A stretch of DNA of 64,000 nt from JASHPR01 sp963844655 (GTDB lineage Bacteria > Actinomycetota > Actinomycetes > Streptosporangiales > Streptosporangiaceae). The stretch covers positions 558,001 through 622,000 of the forward strand of contig CAWJPA010000009.1 in the NCBI GenBank assembly GCA_963844655.1. The letters run 5' to 3'. The notes beneath the pieces are model-generated. The model searched no databases. It saw nothing but the letters and a program-made list of their open reading frames with translations, and was not told the DNA's origin. Positions 6,859 through 15,851 of this stretch are shown piece by piece. The position numbers were made by a program, and so were the translations under genes. Numbering within the stretch: position 1 is the first letter of the stretch; the number at the start of each line of letters is the position of its first letter.

Positions 6859-7819
6859 GGGCCGCGGGCCATCGCCCTCGCGTCCGGCCTCGCTGGCCCG
6901 CCCGGCGGCGCTGCGCCCCGGTGACCGGGTCGCCGTGCTGTCGGTCAGCGGCCCGGCCGATCCCGCGCAGCTGGCCATCGGGCTCGACGCGCTGCGGTTC
7001 GCCGGGCTCGACCCGGTGCTCTACCCGTCCGCCGGTGACCAGGGCAGCATGCGCGGTTACCTCGCGGGCGACGACCGGATGCGCACCGCCGACCTCCGGG
7101 CCGCGCTGACCGACCCCGGCATCGCCGGCATCATCTTCGCCACCGGTGGCTACGGCGCGCAGCGCACCCTGGAGGCCATGGACTGGGACGGCATCGCCGG
7201 TCTCCCGCCCAAGATCCTGGCCGGGTACTCCGACGTCACGGCCATGCTCGAGGCGGCCGCCAGCAAGCTCGGCTGGGCCTCGCTGATGAGCCCGAACGTG
7301 GCGTCCCAGAGCGCGGCCGGGCACTACTCGTTCGGCTCGATGCTGCGTGCGCTGATGCACCCCGAGCGGGCCACCGAGATCCGTTACCCGATGGCCAACC
7401 GCGTGGCCGGCGGGCGCGCCCGCGGTGTCACCCTGGGCGGGAACCTGACCCTGCTGGCGTCGTCACTGGGCACCGACACGTCGTGGCCAGCGCGGGGCGG
7501 GATCCTGCTCGTGGAAGACAGGAACGAGCCGGAGTACCGGCTGGACCGGATGCTCACCCAGCTGCGCCGCTCCGGGTATCTCGACGGCGTGGCCGGGATC
7601 GTGGCGGGCACGTTCACCGGCTGCGGCGAGCCCACCGGTGTCGAGGAGATCCTGACCGAGCGGCTCGGCCGCCTCGGGGTGCCGATGATCGCATGGGCGA
7701 ACGTCGGCCACGGCGGGTACTTCCAGTCCTTCCCGATCGGCGTCGCGGCGGAGCTTGACGCCGACGCCGCGACGCTGCGGCTGCTCGACCCGCCGCTGCG
7801 GCCGCCGCCGGTCAGCTGA
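6848..7819 (+). CDS. S66 LD-carboxypeptidase (LdcA type)
   Basis: Enzymes of this family remove the terminal D-amino acid from muramoyl tetrapeptides during peptidoglycan recycling; some relatives act on other substrates such as microcins. The 323-residue protein has the nucleophile serine in LAGYSDVTAM, the glutamate in LLVEDRNEPEYRLDRML and the histidine in WANVGHGGYF, which together make the Ser-Glu-His triad. N-terminal LRPGDRVAVLSVSGP is typical of the fold. No signal peptide is seen, in line with a cytoplasmic recycling role. The start codon lies in the third copy of a tandem repeat. The gene ends seven bases from the convergent FAD oxidoreductase. Confidence 0.9.
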   Translation: MTEQGRGPSPSRPASLARPAALRPGDRVAVLSVSGPADPAQLAIGLDALRFAGLDPVLYPSAGDQGSMRGYLAGDDRMRTADLRAALTDPGIAGIIFATGGYGAQRTLEAMDWDGIAGLPPKILAGYSDVTAMLEAAASKLGWASLMSPNVASQSAAGHYSFGSMLRALMHPERATEIRYPMANRVAGGRARGVTLGGNLTLLASSLGTDTSWPARGGILLVEDRNEPEYRLDRMLTQLRRSGYLDGVAGIVAGTFTGCGEPTGVEEILTERLGRLGVPMIAWANVGHGGYFQSFPIGVAAELDADAATLRLLDPPLRPPPVS

Positions 7820-7826
7820 CCACGGC

Positions 7827-9053
7827 TCAGTTGACCACGGCCGCCTTGAGCGGCACGCCGGGGTCGGTGAGCCTGGCCGCGTCGACCCCGGCCGCGGCCT
7901 CGATCAGCCGCCGTCCCTGGGCCAGGTCACGCGGTGAATCCACGGTGAGCAGCGCCGCCAGCCGGTCCCCGGCGAGCCAGCACGCGGCCCACTTGTCCGC
8001 GGCCGGGTCACCGCGCAGCACCATCCGGTCCGCCGCCCCGTGGAAGCCGACGTACTGCACCATCTTCCCGAATTGCTCCGACCAGAAGTACGGAACGGGA
8101 TTGAACGCCTCGGTCCCGCCCAGCAGGTTCGCGGCCAGGACCGCGGGCGCCCGCAGCGCCACGTCCCAGTGCTCGAACCGCAGCCTGCGGCCGTACCGCA
8201 GCGACCAGAACGCCATGCAGTCGCCGACCGCGTACACCGCGGCCACCGACGTCCGCAGCTGCTCGTCGACGGCGACGCCGTTGTCCAGCGCGACCCCGGT
8301 GCCGTCCAACCAGCCGGTCTCCGGCCGCACCCCGACCGCGGTGACGATCACGTCAGCCTCCAGCCAGTCCCCGCCGGCCAGGGCCAGCCCTCCGGGCTCG
8401 ACCGAGGCGACCGGCTGGCCGAGCCTGAGGTCGACCCCCGCCGCGTGGTACCACGCGGCGGTCAGCGCGCCGACCTGCTCGCCCACGGCCGCGACCAGCG
8501 GGGCGGCGGCGGCCTCGAGCACGGTCACCCGGCAGCCGTGGGCGGCCGCCGCCGTGGCCAGCTCGGCGCCGATCCAGCCCGCACCCACGATGGCCAGCCG
8601 CAGCCCGGGTGTGAGCAGGTCGCGCACGGCCAGCGCGTCATCGAGCGTGCGCAGGAACCGCTGCGGGCCGCTGCCCGGCAGGGCCACCGGCGTGGCCCCG
8701 GTGGCCAGCACCAGCCGGTCGTAGCGGTGCTCGCCGCGATCGGTGCGCAGCACCCCGCCGTCGGGATCCCCCGCGGCCGGCTCGAACCCGGTAGCGGTCT
8801 CGGCCAGATGCAGCCGTATCCCGAGCGTGTCCAGGTCATCGCGCAGCGTGGTATCGGCGAGCTCGCCGGACATCACCCGCTTCGACAGCGGCGGCCGGTC
8901 GTACGGTGGCCGGCGCTCGGCGCCGACCAGGGTCACCTCTCCCGCGTAGCCTCTGGCCCTGAGCTCCTCGGCGGTGCGCAGCCCGGCCAGCCCGGCGCCG
9001 GCCACCACAACCCGTTCCGGGACAGACAGACCGGCCGAACTTGGAAAACTCAC
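7827..9053 (-). CDS. FAD/NAD(P)-dependent oxidoreductase (ferredoxin reductase-like)
   Basis: The 408-residue flavoprotein fits the ferredoxin-NAD(P) reductase/rubredoxin reductase group that passes electrons from NAD(P)H to small redox partners. It shows the FAD Rossmann motif VVVAGAGLAGLRTAEELR near the N-terminus, PPYDRPPLSK, a second NAD-binding motif LAIVGAGWIGAELA, and the FAD aspartate in VYAVGDCMAFW. A C-terminal reductase domain with YFWSEQFGKMVQYVG is also present. No ferredoxin or P450 gene is adjacent, so the electron acceptor is unknown. The ATG at 9053 has no clear ribosome site. The gene is divergent from pknL. Confidence 0.88.
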   Translation of the reverse strand: MSFPSSAGLSVPERVVVAGAGLAGLRTAEELRARGYAGEVTLVGAERRPPYDRPPLSKRVMSGELADTTLRDDLDTLGIRLHLAETATGFEPAAGDPDGGVLRTDRGEHRYDRLVLATGATPVALPGSGPQRFLRTLDDALAVRDLLTPGLRLAIVGAGWIGAELATAAAAHGCRVTVLEAAAAPLVAAVGEQVGALTAAWYHAAGVDLRLGQPVASVEPGGLALAGGDWLEADVIVTAVGVRPETGWLDGTGVALDNGVAVDEQLRTSVAAVYAVGDCMAFWSLRYGRRLRFEHWDVALRAPAVLAANLLGGTEAFNPVPYFWSEQFGKMVQYVGFHGAADRMVLRGDPAADKWAACWLAGDRLAALLTVDSPRDLAQGRRLIEAAAGVDAARLTDPGVPLKAAVVN

Positions 9054-9109
9054 CCATCACCTCGGTTCCAACCGCTGATGTTCAGCGCGCATGAACGACT
9101 GACCACCCG

Positions 9110-9115
9110 TACAAT
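9110..9115 (+). promoter_or_regulatory. -10 box of pknL (leaderless)
   Basis: TACAAT is close to the ideal -10 and lies seven bases before the ATG at 9123 with no ribosome site. A leaderless pknL mRNA is predicted. Confidence 0.55.
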
Positions 9116-9122
9116 TCTCCCG

Positions 9123-11267
9123 ATGGATACCACCCTTTCGCGCCCAAACGCCGGGCAGTTGCTCGACGGCCGGTACCGGGTGGGCTCCTGGATCGCCCGC
9201 GGCGGCATGGCCACGGTTTACCTGGGCACCGACACCAAGCTAGACCGCACGGTGGCGCTGAAGATCGCTCACCCGGAACTGGCCGGCGATCCCGAATTCG
9301 TCCAGCGGTTCACCGGCGAGGCGCGGTCGGCGGCGCGGCTGTCCAGCCCGAATGTGGTCGCCGTCTATGACCAGGGTTCCGACGGGGATCTGCTCTACCT
9401 GGTGATGGAGTACGTCCCCGGCCGCACGCTGCGGGAACTGCTGCGCGAGCGCGGCCATCTCGGCCCCCGAGAGGCGCTCGACATCTTCACCGGCGTGCTG
9501 GGCGGCCTCGCCGCCGCGCACCGGGTGGGGATCATCCACCGCGACGTCAAGCCGGAGAACGTCCTGCTCGGCGAGCGCGCCGTGGTGAAGGTCGCCGACT
9601 TCGGCCTGGCCCGGGCGGCCGCCGGAGGCGGTCACACCAGGACCGGCATGATCATCGGCACCGCGGCCTACCTGGCGCCCGAGCAGGTGTCGCACAGCGC
9701 CTCCGACGCGCGCACCGACGTGTACGCGTCCGGGGTGATGCTGTTCGAGATGCTCACCGGCGCTCAGCCGCATACCGGCGAGTCCCCGCTCGCGGTGGCG
9801 CACAAGCACGTCAGCGACGTGGTGCCGGCGCCGTCCAGTCTGGTGGCCGACCTGCCACCGTCGCTGGACACGCTGGTGGCCCTGGCCACCAGCCGGGATC
9901 CCGACCTGCGGCCCGCGGACGCGGGCCAGTTCCTGAGCGCGGTCGAGGATGTCAGGCACGGCCTGCCGATCGGCGCGCCGCGTCCCGACGGGCCGCCGGC
10001 GCACGCCCTGGCTGCGGTGCCGTTGCCGGCTCTGCCGGCGCATGGCCAGCACGCGGCTCCCACCGGGCCGGTGCCCGCCCCCGACCCGGCCAGCTACGCG
10101 GCCGGGCCGGGCAACGGGACGCTGACCCCGGCCGGAACCGGGTTCCCGTGGTTCGACGAGGACGACCGCGACGGCGCCGGGTACGGCCCGGCGGCCCGCG
10201 GCCATGACGGGCTGAATCACACGCTGATCGTGCCCCCGGGCGGCGGGTCCTTCGACGGGGGGCAGTACGGCAACGCGACCAGCGCCATCCCGTACGGCGG
10301 CCTGCCGTACGGCGAGGATGACACGCCCGACGCCTACCGGCGGCAGCCGCGCGGGGTGCGCGGCTACCTCAGGAACGAGCCCCTGCTGCAGCGGTGGCTG
10401 TTCAGCCGCAGGTTCGTCTACCTGGCCCTGACCCTCGGGGTCGTCGTGGTCATCGGCGTGATCACCTGGTGGGTCACCGCCGGGCAGTACTCCAGGGTCC
10501 CCGCGGTGCACGGGATGGCGGCCGCCACCGCCCAGGCCGAGCTGCAGAATCTCGGCTTCACCGTGAAGGTAGGCCCGGGCCGGCACAGCAACCTCCCGAA
10601 GGGCGACGTCGTCGCGACCGACCCGGCGATCGGCTCCAGGGCCAAGAACGGCAGCACGGTGACCCTCCTCGAGTCCATCGGCCCGGTCACGGTCGGCGTC
10701 CCGCAGGTGACCGGCGTCCCGCTGTCCCAGGCTCAGTCGGAACTCAGGAAGGCGGGCCTGATCCCGGGCCCGGTGACATCCGCGGCGTCGTCGACCATCC
10801 CGGCGGGCATCGTGATCAGCACCAGCCCGGTCGCCGGCACCTCGTGGCCGAAGCCAAAGCCGGTGGGCATCACGGTCAGCGCGGGCCTGCCGCTGCCGAA
10901 CTTCGTCGGCCAGCAGTTCGACCAGGCCCAGGGCACGGCCCAGTCCGGCGGGTACCAGCTGCAGCAGGTGGCCGACTCCAACAGCAACCAGCCGCAGGGG
11001 ACCATCACCAGCCAGTCCCCGGCGCCGGGCACGCCGATCACCCAGGGCGAAGTCGTGACCGTGCACGTCTCAAGCGGCCCGCCCCAGGTCAGCATCCCCG
11101 ACGTGCAGGGGCTGAACGTGCAGCAGGCCACCCAGGTCCTGCAGCAGGCCGGGTTCCAGGTCCAGGTCAACCAGGGCATAGGCGGCCACGTGGCCAGCAC
11201 CAGCCCGAGCGGCCAGGCCCCGGCGGGCAGCACGATCACCATCAACGTAGGCTTCACGTTCCCGTAG
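9123..11267 (+). CDS. pknL: PASTA-domain serine/threonine protein kinase (PknL-like)
   Basis: The 714-residue membrane kinase probably senses muropeptides or lipid II outside the cell and phosphorylates division or regulatory proteins inside. The kinase domain (about 16-275) has the glycine loop IARGGMATVY, lysine in VALKIA, the catalytic HRD in IIHRDVKPENVLL, DFG in VADFGLA, and the APE motif. A Pro/Gly-rich linker leads to one membrane helix (about 434-456, TLGVVVVIGVITWWVTA). Four PASTA repeats follow, starting near RVPAVHG, GVPQVTG, LPNFVGQ and IPDVQGL. PknL is named by gene order and PASTA content; its known substrate in mycobacteria, Rv2175c, has a homologue at 4881-5279. The upstream reading frame is open but the ATG at 9123 with a -10 box is the natural start. 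Confidence 0.95.
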   Translation: MDTTLSRPNAGQLLDGRYRVGSWIARGGMATVYLGTDTKLDRTVALKIAHPELAGDPEFVQRFTGEARSAARLSSPNVVAVYDQGSDGDLLYLVMEYVPGRTLRELLRERGHLGPREALDIFTGVLGGLAAAHRVGIIHRDVKPENVLLGERAVVKVADFGLARAAAGGGHTRTGMIIGTAAYLAPEQVSHSASDARTDVYASGVMLFEMLTGAQPHTGESPLAVAHKHVSDVVPAPSSLVADLPPSLDTLVALATSRDPDLRPADAGQFLSAVEDVRHGLPIGAPRPDGPPAHALAAVPLPALPAHGQHAAPTGPVPAPDPASYAAGPGNGTLTPAGTGFPWFDEDDRDGAGYGPAARGHDGLNHTLIVPPGGGSFDGGQYGNATSAIPYGGLPYGEDDTPDAYRRQPRGVRGYLRNEPLLQRWLFSRRFVYLALTLGVVVVIGVITWWVTAGQYSRVPAVHGMAAATAQAELQNLGFTVKVGPGRHSNLPKGDVVATDPAIGSRAKNGSTVTLLESIGPVTVGVPQVTGVPLSQAQSELRKAGLIPGPVTSAASSTIPAGIVISTSPVAGTSWPKPKPVGITVSAGLPLPNFVGQQFDQAQGTAQSGGYQLQQVADSNSNQPQGTITSQSPAPGTPITQGEVVTVHVSSGPPQVSIPDVQGLNVQQATQVLQQAGFQVQVNQGIGGHVASTSPSGQAPAGSTITINVGFTFP

Positions 11268-11283
11268 GCCCGCTGTGCTAGCC

Positions 11284-11299
11284 GGGGGGACGACCCCCC
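11284..11299. terminator. G6/C6 hairpin after pknL
   Basis: Six G, the loop ACGA, and six or seven C form a very stable 6-bp hairpin 17 bases after the pknL stop. A C-rich tract follows. It probably ends pknL and the opposing pseudogene. Confidence 0.5.
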
Positions 11300-11377
11300 C
11301 AGACCCCCCGCTTGCCCCCACCATCTCCCCTTCCCCCTTCATGGCCGACCTCCGGCCGGCCGTCGCGGCTGGCACGG

Positions 11378-11724
11378 TTACAGCGGCGGGCCCTCGCCGG
11401 GCAGTTCCTGATAGGAGTACCGCTGCTCACGCCAGGGGTCGGCGGCGTTGTGGTAGCCGCGCTCCTCCCAGAACCCCCGGCGGTCTAGGGTCAGGTACTC
11501 CACGGCGCGGACCCACTTCACGCTCTTCCACGCGTAACGGGACGGAACCACGAGCCGCAGCGGATAGCCGTGCTCGGGGCTGAGTGCTCCTGCCCGGATC
11601 GGTGGCGCCGGACACCCGGAGGTCCCAGGTGTCCGGGCGGAACCTCGGGACCGGGCCATAGTGCAGCACGGGCCATCCGGTCCGGATGTGCTGGCCAGGT
11701 GGAAGCTCGGAGATTGAGCTATCT
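11378..11724 (-). pseudogene. Remnant of sulfite-oxidase-like molybdopterin oxidoreductase
   Basis: Two pieces of one family lie in neighbouring frames. The front piece (about 11620-11724) reads LPPGQHIRTGWPVLHYG and PRFRPDTWDL, the usual N-terminal region of actinobacterial sulfite-oxidase-like proteins. The rear piece (11378 to about 11590) reads EHGYPLRLVVPSRYAWKSVK and PGFW-like RRGFWEERGYHN, the usual C-terminal region. The middle of about 85-90 residues, which would hold the molybdenum-binding cysteine, is missing and the join is out of frame. No start codon precedes the front piece. I read this as a gene disabled by an internal deletion. Confidence 0.75.
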
Positions 11725-11796
11725 TGCCACCCCCGCCCGGCAGGCCCAGAGCCGCACCCGCCTCGTAGCCCGGTGTGTGTGCCAGGATGCGGCGGG

Positions 11797-12222
11797 ATGA
11801 CTCTCACCGAGCACGACGCGCGGCGGCGGTTCGCGGGCGTCACCGTGGCCAGGCTGGCCACGGTGACCGAGGCAGGCAGCCCGCACCTGGTCCCGGTCAC
11901 GTTCGCGGTGGACGGCGACCGGATCTACGTCGCCGTGGACACCAAGCCGAAGACCACGCGCAACCTGCGGCGGCTGCGCAACATCCGGGCCAACCCCCAG
12001 GTCGCCGTGCTGGCCGACCGCTACGACGACGACTGGGCCGCGCTGTGGTGGGTCCGCGCCGACGGCCGCGCGGCCATCCTGGATGACCCCCAGCAGATGG
12101 CCGGGCCGGTCGCGCTGCTGGCCGGGCGCTACCCGCAGTACCGCACCCTGCCCCCGGCCGGGCCCGTGATCGAGATCACGGCCGAACGCTGGACGGGGTG
12201 GGCCGCCGCCCCTCCCGAGTAG
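11797..12222 (+). CDS. PPOX-class (TIGR03668-like) F420-dependent oxidoreductase
   Basis: The 141-residue split-barrel protein matches the PPOX/FDOR group that binds flavin or deazaflavin F420 and reduces or sequesters small molecules. Typical elements are ARLATVTEAGSPHLVPVTF, IYVAVDTKPKTTRNLRRLRN and the late motif in RYPQYRTLPPAGPVIEI. The ATG at 11797 is used because homology starts there, although the frame is open further upstream. It sits beside an LLM-type F420 enzyme gene (convergent), so the organism evidently makes F420. The substrate is unknown. Confidence 0.85.
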   Translation: MTLTEHDARRRFAGVTVARLATVTEAGSPHLVPVTFAVDGDRIYVAVDTKPKTTRNLRRLRNIRANPQVAVLADRYDDDWAALWWVRADGRAAILDDPQQMAGPVALLAGRYPQYRTLPPAGPVIEITAERWTGWAAAPPE

Positions 12223-12243
12223 CGCGGCTCACCAGGCGCGCCG

Positions 12244-13116
12244 TCACAGGCTGGCGACCGCCGGGATCACCTCGCTGCCGATGACCTCAAGCGGCGTCAC
12301 CTCCCAGACCCTGGCCACCGCGCCGATCGCGGCCTGGAAGCCCATCCCGGCCAGCGCGCCGAGCTGGTCGACGATCTCCCCCGCCCGCTCCCCCTTCTCG
12401 CCGGGGTCGAAGATGAAGTAGCACGTCTTGGTGATCTCTTCGTAGTCGCGCCCCTCGGCCTCGCAGTGCGCGCGCAGCACGTCCAGCTTGCGGGCCAGCT
12501 CAGGGCCGGGGAACAGGTTGCAGGCCTGCGCGTAACGGGCCACAAAGCGCAGCGTCTTCCGCTCGCCCCCGCCGCCAACCATGATCGGCGGATGCGGCTC
12601 GGACAGGGCCTGCGGCGAATTAATCGGCCGTTCCAGCCGATAGTGCCGACCGGCATAGGGAGCCTGGTCGCCACGCCACATCTGCAGGCAGATCTGCAGC
12701 GTTTCCTCGAGCCGCTCAAAACGCTCGGCCACCGGCGGGAACGGGATTCCCAGGCCGGCCGATTCCTCCTCGTTCCAGGCCGCGCCGATGCCCAGCCAGG
12801 CCCGGCCGCCGGACAGCACATCCAGCGTGGTGACGATCTTGGCCAGGACGCCGGGATGCCGGTAGACCGCGCCCGTGACCAGCGTCACCAGCTTGGCCCG
12901 GGACGTGCAGCCGGCCAGATACCCCAGCGTGGTGTAGGCCTCGAGCATCTCGCGCTCGGGTGGGCCGATGACCCCAATCTGAAAGAAGTGGTCCATTACG
13001 CTGATGAACTCAAAGCCGGCGTCGTCCGCGGTCCTGGCCACCGTGGCCAGATCGCTGCCGAGCCGGGATGGCCCGCCGGGCCAGCTGAAGTCGGGAATCT
13101 GCAGTCCGATCTGCAC
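12244..13116 (-). CDS. LLM-class F420-dependent oxidoreductase
   Basis: The 290-residue TIM-barrel protein belongs to the luciferase-like monooxygenase superfamily, F420 type. It shows VQIGLQIPDFSWPGG at the start, FISVMDHFFQIG, TLDVLSGGRAWLGIGAAWNE (the conserved GG-R-x-x-L-G-I-G region), and HPPIMVGGGGERKTLR. The GTG at 13116 is selected because GGAGGTGATC stands just ahead. The reaction is hydride transfer from reduced F420; the substrate cannot be read from sequence. It is convergent with the PPOX-class gene. Confidence 0.88.
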   Translation of the reverse strand: MQIGLQIPDFSWPGGPSRLGSDLATVARTADDAGFEFISVMDHFFQIGVIGPPEREMLEAYTTLGYLAGCTSRAKLVTLVTGAVYRHPGVLAKIVTTLDVLSGGRAWLGIGAAWNEEESAGLGIPFPPVAERFERLEETLQICLQMWRGDQAPYAGRHYRLERPINSPQALSEPHPPIMVGGGGERKTLRFVARYAQACNLFPGPELARKLDVLRAHCEAEGRDYEEITKTCYFIFDPGEKGERAGEIVDQLGALAGMGFQAAIGAVARVWEVTPLEVIGSEVIPAVASL

Positions 13117-13267
13117 GCGATCACCTCCGTGGATGAGCCTGCCACACCCCGGAAAAACGGGCGAACTTCCAGGAACTTGGGACTTGCTTTCCACTTGCTT
13201 TGCACTGATCTACTCTGGCGCTGTCCGGCCAATCCTTTCCGTGCCCTCCCATCGAGCGGAGACCGAG

Positions 13268-14548
13268 ATGAACAGGGCCCAGTACACGGGCGTCGTCATC
13301 GGCTCGGTATCCGCTGCCGTGGTGGTGCTGGCGGCCGCGCCCGCGCAGGCGGCCAGCACGCCGGGCTGGCAGGTCATGGCCACGGTCCACTACGGAATCG
13401 AGGCCAACGCCTCCGGCTACTCGGCTGTCATCGCGCCGTCCAAGAACGACGCCTGGGCCTTCGGCGGAACCAATCCGGGCGGGACGAGCGCGCCAGCGGC
13501 CGAGCACTGGGACGGGAGCCGCTGGCGCCCCGCGCCGCTGCCCCCCGGGCTCGGCGGCTTCATCGTGGCCACCAGCGCCTCGTCGGCCACGAACATCTGG
13601 GCGGTCGGCGGCGGGTACGCGCTGCGCTGGAACGGCGTCCGGTGGGCGGTAGCGAACACCTGGCCGCAGCGCAGCCAGCCGACCTCCGTCGCCGCGATCA
13701 GCCCGGCCGACGTCTGGGTCTTCGGTGACTCCGGCTTCACCGGCGGGGCCAGCCTGGGCGCCTGGCACTTTAACGGGCATCAGTGGAGCCGGGTCACCGG
13801 CGCCGCGGCCGGGATCTACCGGGCCAGCGCCCTGTCCCGCCACAACATCTGGGCGATCACCGCCAGCCAGCGAGACGGGTCGGTGGTCCACTACAACGGC
13901 CAAACCTGGCAGGCGGTGCGCTCGGCCGCCCAGGCCATGAATCATGCCCAGCTCAACGACGTCCTGACCGAGTCGAGGAACAGCGTGTGGGTGTCCGGGA
14001 TCTCGCCGACCACCTGGGCCGACGGGCGCCTGATGCTGGCCCGCTGGAACGGCGTGCGCTGGACGCGGTTCGTGGCTCCCTGGCGGGTGCAGCAGCCCGA
14101 GCGCTTCGCCGCTGACGGCGCGGGCGGAATCTGGATCCCGGTGGTGACCGGCGGAATCACCCCACAGACATGGCTCCTGCACCTGTCGCGCGCGGGCCGG
14201 TGGACGCGCACCCCGGTCACCTCGGCGCCCGGCACCGGCGTCGGGGTCAGCGACCTGGCGCTGATTCCGGGGACCACCTCACTGTGGGGCAGCGGCGGGC
14301 TGCTGACGGCGTTCGGCGGGAACGCCACCATCTGGGACCACCGGGTCGTGCCCGGCCACTGGCTGGCCAGGGTGCACGGGACTGCGGCCGCCGCCGGGGC
14401 CGCCTGGGCCCACTGGACCCTCAAGCAGAGCATGGCCGCGCTGTTCGGTGAGCATTACCACTGGGCCATCCTGCAGAACGGGACCGTGCCGGCGCGGGAC
14501 CGCTGGCACCCGCACCACCACCACAAGGCCGTCGCCAGCACCGACTGA
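13268..14548 (+). CDS. Secreted beta-propeller-like repeat protein
   Basis: This 426-residue protein has a Sec signal peptide (about 1-28, hydrophobic VVIGSVSAAVVVLAAAPAQA, cleavage near AQA-A). The mature part consists of repeats centred on W-[AVI]-x-G, for example NDAWAFGG, NIWAVGG, DVWVFGD, NIWAIT and NSVWVSG, each about 40-60 residues apart. This pattern suggests a 6- or 7-blade propeller of the sort common in secreted actinobacterial proteins. No catalytic residues are recognised. A histidine-rich tail (HPHHHHK) is present near the C-terminus and might bind metal. Role unknown; export is well supported. Confidence 0.75.
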   Translation: MNRAQYTGVVIGSVSAAVVVLAAAPAQAASTPGWQVMATVHYGIEANASGYSAVIAPSKNDAWAFGGTNPGGTSAPAAEHWDGSRWRPAPLPPGLGGFIVATSASSATNIWAVGGGYALRWNGVRWAVANTWPQRSQPTSVAAISPADVWVFGDSGFTGGASLGAWHFNGHQWSRVTGAAAGIYRASALSRHNIWAITASQRDGSVVHYNGQTWQAVRSAAQAMNHAQLNDVLTESRNSVWVSGISPTTWADGRLMLARWNGVRWTRFVAPWRVQQPERFAADGAGGIWIPVVTGGITPQTWLLHLSRAGRWTRTPVTSAPGTGVGVSDLALIPGTTSLWGSGGLLTAFGGNATIWDHRVVPGHWLARVHGTAAAAGAAWAHWTLKQSMAALFGEHYHWAILQNGTVPARDRWHPHHHHKAVASTD

Positions 14549-14573
14549 CCGGCCCGGCTGGGATCCGGGCCGG
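14549..14573. terminator. Bidirectional hairpin between propeller gene and thiI
   Basis: CCGGCCCGG (14549-14557) and CCGGGCCGG (14565-14573) form a perfect 9-bp stem with a 7-base loop. It fills the 26-base gap between two convergent stop codons. Confidence 0.65.
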
Positions 14574-14574
14574 C

Positions 14575-15816
14575 TCAGGCGGGCTCGCGCACCGGGGTGT
14601 GCTCCTGCGCCGCCGCGGCCAGTTCCTCGGCCAGGTCGTCCGCGTCGAGCCGCGCCTCGATCCGGCGCAGGTCCTCGATCCGGGCCCGGGTCTCGACCTG
14701 GCGCGGCGTCAGCAGCGAGCAGCAGTCCTGGTCCGGGAGCTCGGAGATGTGCAGGGTGGCGATCCGGCGCGCCTCCGCCATGATCTCGGTCTTGTCCAGG
14801 CCGATCAGCGGGCGCAGGATCGGCAGCGACACCGCGTCGTCCAGCGCGGTGATGTTGGTCAGCGTCTGGCTGCTGACCTGGCCCAGCGAGTCGCCGGTGA
14901 CCAGCGCCGCCGCGCGCAGCCGCCGGGCCAGGGCCTCGCCGGTCTTGAGCATCAGCCGCCGCTGCGCCATGATCTGCAGCCTGCCCGCTCCCGAGGACGC
15001 CAGCTTTTGCTGCGTCCGCCCGAACGCGACCACGAACAGCCGGGATCCGCCCTGGAACTTGTCCAGCTCCCGAACCAGGCCGTACGCCTTGTACACCGAC
15101 TCAGGCCCGGTCAGCGGCATGCCGGAGAAGTGCAGGAAGCTGCAGCGCAGGCCGCGGCGCATCATCCGGTAGGCAGCCACCGGCGAGTCGATGCCGCCGG
15201 ACATCAGCACCAGCCCCCGGCCGCTCATGTTGACCGGCAGCCCGCCCTGGCCGGGCAGGCCCTCGGTGAACACGAACACCTCGGCCTGGTCGACCTCGAC
15301 GAACACCGTGGTGTCCGGGTGCGACAGGTTGACCGGGTAGCCGTACGCCTCCTGGACCCTGGCTCCGATCAGCGTGGCGAGCTGAGCGGAGGTCATCGGG
15401 AACCGCTTGTCCCGGCGCCGGGCCCGGACTGCGAAGCTGCCCGCCCGGCCCGCGGTGAGCCGCACCGCGGCGGCGGCGGCCGCCTCGGGCTCCTTCGCGA
15501 CCCGCACCGCACGGCAGACCCGGGTCAGGCCCATGACGTCCCGCATGCGCGCGGCCAGCAGGTCCGCGGCGGTTTCGGCGCCGGCCTCCCCCGCCTCCCC
15601 GGCGGGGCGCAGCACGATGACCCCCTCGCGCTGCCAGATCTGCACCGCGATGCCGAGATCACGCACGGCGCGCCTGATGTTCTCGTGCAGGAGGCGCTCA
15701 AACTGCTGCCGGTTCTTGCCCTTGAGCACGATCTCGCCCAGCTTCAGCAGCACGCACGGCTCGTGCAGGGTGGCGGCCTGATCGTCGCCGCGGGAGGTTA
15801 GGGGCAGCGCGGACAT
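14575..15816 (-). CDS. thiI: tRNA 4-thiouridine synthase ThiI
   Basis: ThiI adenylates U8 of tRNA and swaps in sulfur; it can also feed thiamine thiazole synthesis. The 413 residues contain an N-terminal ferredoxin-like/THUMP region (VLLKLGEIVLKGKNRQQFE; then GSFAVRARRRDKRFP), the PP-loop LMSGGIDSPVAAYRM and the adenylation domain. The cysteine pair in LPDQDCCSLLTPR matches the conserved region of ThiI proteins. There is no C-terminal rhodanese domain, so sulfur must come from another carrier, as in many Gram-positives. A TusA-like protein is encoded at 58.8 kb but a link is only speculation. The following gene on this strand starts 35 bases upstream of thiI. Confidence 0.94.
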   Translation of the reverse strand: MSALPLTSRGDDQAATLHEPCVLLKLGEIVLKGKNRQQFERLLHENIRRAVRDLGIAVQIWQREGVIVLRPAGEAGEAGAETAADLLAARMRDVMGLTRVCRAVRVAKEPEAAAAAAVRLTAGRAGSFAVRARRRDKRFPMTSAQLATLIGARVQEAYGYPVNLSHPDTTVFVEVDQAEVFVFTEGLPGQGGLPVNMSGRGLVLMSGGIDSPVAAYRMMRRGLRCSFLHFSGMPLTGPESVYKAYGLVRELDKFQGGSRLFVVAFGRTQQKLASSGAGRLQIMAQRRLMLKTGEALARRLRAAALVTGDSLGQVSSQTLTNITALDDAVSLPILRPLIGLDKTEIMAEARRIATLHISELPDQDCCSLLTPRQVETRARIEDLRRIEARLDADDLAEELAAAAQEHTPVREPA

Positions 15817-15851
15817 CTCTCCAGTGTGCCAGCCCGGGGACCAGACACGGG

